From contig MGYH01000043.1 in NCBI GenBank assembly GCA_001801665.1, positions 1 through 15,232 of the forward strand: 15,232 bases of DNA. Reading direction: 5' to 3'. Source of the DNA: Gammaproteobacteria bacterium RIFCSPHIGHO2_12_FULL_45_12. Its GTDB lineage: Bacteria; Pseudomonadota; Gammaproteobacteria; DSM-16500. Both the position numbers and the translations under genes were made by a program. The notes under the pieces were generated by a model. The model made no database searches and was not told the origin of the DNA. It worked only from the letters and a program-made list of their open reading frames with translations. Positions 12,994-15,232 of the stretch are shown here, piece after piece (position 1 is the first letter of the stretch; each line of letters opens with the position of its first letter).

Positions 12994-14319
12994 ATGAATA
13001 AGCTTTACATCCAAACACATGGCTGTCAAATGAATGAATATGACTCCAGCAAAATGCTGGATGTACTCATGGCCTCCCATCAGCTGACCCAAACAGACAA
13101 CCCGAATGAGGCTGACATCTTATTGCTCAATACTTGCTCCATCCGCGAGAAAGCACAAGAGAAAGTTTTCTCCGCACTCGGCCGCTGGCGCGAACTAAAA
13201 CTGGAAAAACCTGAACTGATCATTGGTGTCGGCGGCTGTGTCGCAAGCCAGGAAGGGGCGGCCATTTTAACGCGCGCACCTTATGTTGATTTAATTTTCG
13301 GCCCCCAAACCATTCATCGCTTGGGCGAGATGCTTCAAGAACGCAAAGCGACACAAAAACCCGTGGTGGACATCCGCTTCCCTGAAATTGAAAAATTTGA
13401 TTATTTACCCGAGCCCCGCGCAGAGGGCCCCACCGCTTTTGTGACCATCATTGAAGGTTGCAGCAAATATTGCAGCTTCTGTGTCGTCCCTTACACACGT
13501 GGTGAAGAACTTAGCCGTCACGTAGACGATGTGCTGGCTGAAGTCATGAGTCTTGCCGAACAAGGCGTCAAAGAAATCACCCTGCTTGGCCAAAACGTCA
13601 ACGACTACATGGGGCCCCTGCATGGCGAGACCAAGCGCGCTGATCTCGCCATGTTAATTGAATATATTGCCGCCATGGATGGCATCGAACGCATACGCTA
13701 TACCACCTCCCATCCCGTCGCGTTTTCCAGCCGCCTGATCGAGGCTTACGCCGCCATTCCCAAACTCGCCAACCACTTGCACCTGCCCGTGCAAAGCGGC
13801 TCAGACCGTATTCTCGCCGCCATGAAGCGGGGTTACACCACCCTCGAATACAAATCCAAAATTCGCCGCTTACGCAAGGCAAGGCCGGATATCTGCATTT
13901 CTTCTGACTTTATTGTCGGTTTCCCAGGCGAAACACGGGAAGAATTTGAAGCCACCATGGACCTGATCCACGACATTGGTTTTGATCTATCCTTTAGCTT
14001 CATTTACAGCCCGCGCCCAGGCACGCCAGCCGCCCAATTGCCCGATGACGTGACCATGGAAGAGAAAAAACAGCGCCTGGCCATTTTACAGGCTCGCATT
14101 AACCAGCAAGGACGGCAAATCAGTCAAAATATGGTGGGCTCGCTCCAAACCGTGCTGGTTTCAAGGCATGCCGCCAAAAATCCTGCTCATCTGGCTGGCC
14201 GCACCGAAAATAATCGTGTCGTCACGTTTGAGGGCGAGTCCACTTTAATTGGTCAATTAGTAACACTTAGAATTATCGCGGCACATGCTAACACCTTGAT
14301 TGGAGAGAGAATCTGCTAA
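12994..14319 (+). CDS. miaB: tRNA-2-methylthio-N6-dimethylallyladenosine synthase MiaB
   Basis: MiaB is a radical-SAM methylthiotransferase that converts i6A37 to ms2i6A37 in tRNAs reading codons that start with U. The 441-residue protein has the N-terminal domain with auxiliary-cluster cysteines 11, 48 and 82 (THGCQMNEYDS, LLNTCSIREKA, GGCVA). The radical-SAM motif is EGCSKYCSFCVVPYTRG, with Cys156, Cys160 and Cys163. A TRAM-type RNA-binding domain occupies about residues 378-440. Length is normal for the family. The start has a modest AGG 10 nt upstream. The PhoH-like gene lies 82 bp downstream, the usual neighbour in gammaproteobacteria. Confidence 0.97.
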   Translation: MNKLYIQTHGCQMNEYDSSKMLDVLMASHQLTQTDNPNEADILLLNTCSIREKAQEKVFSALGRWRELKLEKPELIIGVGGCVASQEGAAILTRAPYVDLIFGPQTIHRLGEMLQERKATQKPVVDIRFPEIEKFDYLPEPRAEGPTAFVTIIEGCSKYCSFCVVPYTRGEELSRHVDDVLAEVMSLAEQGVKEITLLGQNVNDYMGPLHGETKRADLAMLIEYIAAMDGIERIRYTTSHPVAFSSRLIEAYAAIPKLANHLHLPVQSGSDRILAAMKRGYTTLEYKSKIRRLRKARPDICISSDFIVGFPGETREEFEATMDLIHDIGFDLSFSFIYSPRPGTPAAQLPDDVTMEEKKQRLAILQARINQQGRQISQNMVGSLQTVLVSRHAAKNPAHLAGRTENNRVVTFEGESTLIGQLVTLRIIAAHANTLIGERIC

Positions 14320-14359
14320 AAATAAAAATAATGCTGGCCATATGACCCTCCATATCGTC

Positions 14360-14365
14360 TATAAT
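14360..14365 (+). promoter_or_regulatory. Candidate -10 element upstream of the PhoH-like gene
   Basis: A perfect TATAAT occurs in the 82-bp gap between miaB and the PhoH-like gene. No good -35 lies at 16-18 nt; TGGCCA (14335-14340) is 19 nt away. No terminator is seen after miaB, so the PhoH-like gene may be read both from miaB and from this internal site. Confidence 0.35.
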
Positions 14366-14401
14366 TAAAGTGAGCATTAACCATGGGGGACCTGAGTACC
14401 A

Positions 14402-15232
14402 TTGAATACACTCCTCTATTCAGAAATAGTCACATTGGCTCCAGAAAACAATCACCGGCTGTTCAATCTCTGCGGTAAATTAAACGAACATCTTAAACTT
14501 ATCGAAAAATGCCTTGGCGTCCTGATACGTCAACGAGGCCATACTTTCTCAATTAGCGGAGAGCGCCACTCGGTCCAACAAGCCTGTGACACCATTCATT
14601 CGCTTTATCAGGAAACGGAAAAAATGACGACGCTCGAACCGAGAGAGGTACACATGTACTTACAAACCATCGACAAACAATCGCAAGGCCGTCTGAAGGA
14701 CCCCTCACACCAAATGGAAATTCAATTAAAAAAATGCACCATTAACGCAAGAGGCGAAAATCAGGTTAACTATCTGCAACGCATCCAGCAACACGACATC
14801 AACTTCGGCATTGGCCCTGCTGGAACCGGCAAAACCTATCTGGCCGTTGCCTGCGCCGTGCAAGCACTTGAGGCTGAACGGGTGGGACGCATCATTTTGG
14901 TCAGACCCATTGTTGAAGCGGGCGAAAAACTGGGCTTTTTACCAGGCGATATCGCTCAGAAAGTACATCCCTATCTCAGACCCCTTTATGACGCACTCTA
15001 TGAAATGCTGGGTCTGGAACGCGTTAACCAGCTCATTGAAAAAGATATCATTGAATTATTACCCTTGGCTTACATGCGAGGCCGCTCACTAAACGATTCA
15101 TTCATTATTTTAGATGAAGGTCAAAACACCACTTGCGAACAAATGAAAATGTTTTTAACGCGCATTGGCTTTAACTCCAAGGCAGTGATCACAGGCGACA
15201 TTACCCAGATTGACCTTGGCAACCGGCGTGAT
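14402..15232 (+). CDS. ybeZ: PhoH-like ATPase YbeZ, 3' end outside the window
   Basis: The first 277 residues are visible. An N-terminal KH-like region (NHRLFNLCGKLNEHLKLIEK, then LGVLIRQRGHTFSISG) precedes the P-loop domain. The P-loop domain has Walker A GPAGTGKT (138-145), RPIVEAGEKLGFLPGD, LAYMRGRSLND, Walker B FIILDEGQ (234-241) followed by NTT, and KAVITGDITQIDL. PhoH/YbeZ proteins are ATP-binding and associated with the endoribonuclease YbeY and RNA metabolism. The frame is closed upstream at 14393. The only start consistent with the family's N-terminus is TTG at 14402; GAG at 14394-14396 is 5 nt upstream and a G-rich run (14385-14390) is 11 nt upstream. Confidence 0.93.
   Translation, partial: MNTLLYSEIVTLAPENNHRLFNLCGKLNEHLKLIEKCLGVLIRQRGHTFSISGERHSVQQACDTIHSLYQETEKMTTLEPREVHMYLQTIDKQSQGRLKDPSHQMEIQLKKCTINARGENQVNYLQRIQQHDINFGIGPAGTGKTYLAVACAVQALEAERVGRIILVRPIVEAGEKLGFLPGDIAQKVHPYLRPLYDALYEMLGLERVNQLIEKDIIELLPLAYMRGRSLNDSFIILDEGQNTTCEQMKMFLTRIGFNSKAVITGDITQIDLGNRRD

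Overview
The window looks like a stretch of a gammaproteobacterial chromosome. The CcmC, RimK, RsmE, MiaB and PhoH-type proteins resemble their Escherichia coli counterparts closely (CcmC keeps E. coli residue numbering at His60 and His184), and miaB followed by the PhoH-like gene is the usual gammaproteobacterial order. A long ankyrin-repeat protein with a helical, charged tail next to housekeeping genes suggests a host-associated lineage such as the Legionellales. That placement is inference; no rRNA or species marker is present.

Layout. (1) 2-1513: the 3' part of an ankyrin-repeat gene whose start lies outside the window. (2) 1705-5872: a tightly overlapping cytochrome c maturation operon, ccmC-ccmD-ccmE-ccmF-ccmG-ccmH. 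It includes a 49-codon ccmD, and ccmA, ccmB and ccmI are not at this locus. (3) 5981-7368: a retropepsin-like (RimB-type) protease gene overlapping rimK by 4 nt. (4) 7373-8967, minus strand: a DUF1704/QEGLA-motif putative metallopeptidase that converges on rimK with 4 bp between them, preceded by a short TraR/YbiI-type zinc-finger gene with a good promoter. (5) About 9100-11760: an AT-rich accessory island. It holds an ATPase fused to a PD-(D/E)XK-like domain, strong palindromes abutting that gene's start, three apparent gene remnants, and an imperfect inverted-repeat pair. (6) 11770-12912, minus strand: a thioredoxin-fold [2Fe-2S] ferredoxin gene followed by rsmE. (7) 12994-15232: miaB and the start of a PhoH-like ATPase gene, cut by the window end.

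How the genes work together. The ccm products move and load heme (CcmC/D/E), reduce apocytochrome thiols (CcmG/H) and ligate heme (CcmF) on the periplasmic side. RimK adds glutamates to the C-terminus of ribosomal protein S6. Beside it sit a protease and a family related to tubulin C-terminal carboxypeptidases, so this block could be a write-and-trim module for protein C-termini; this is the most interesting functional hypothesis here. RsmE, MiaB and the PhoH-like protein all act on ribosomes, tRNA or RNA. The island is the part most likely acquired by transfer: a hand count gives 15 G+C in the 60 bases at 10201-10260, against 34 in 60 at 2041-2100.
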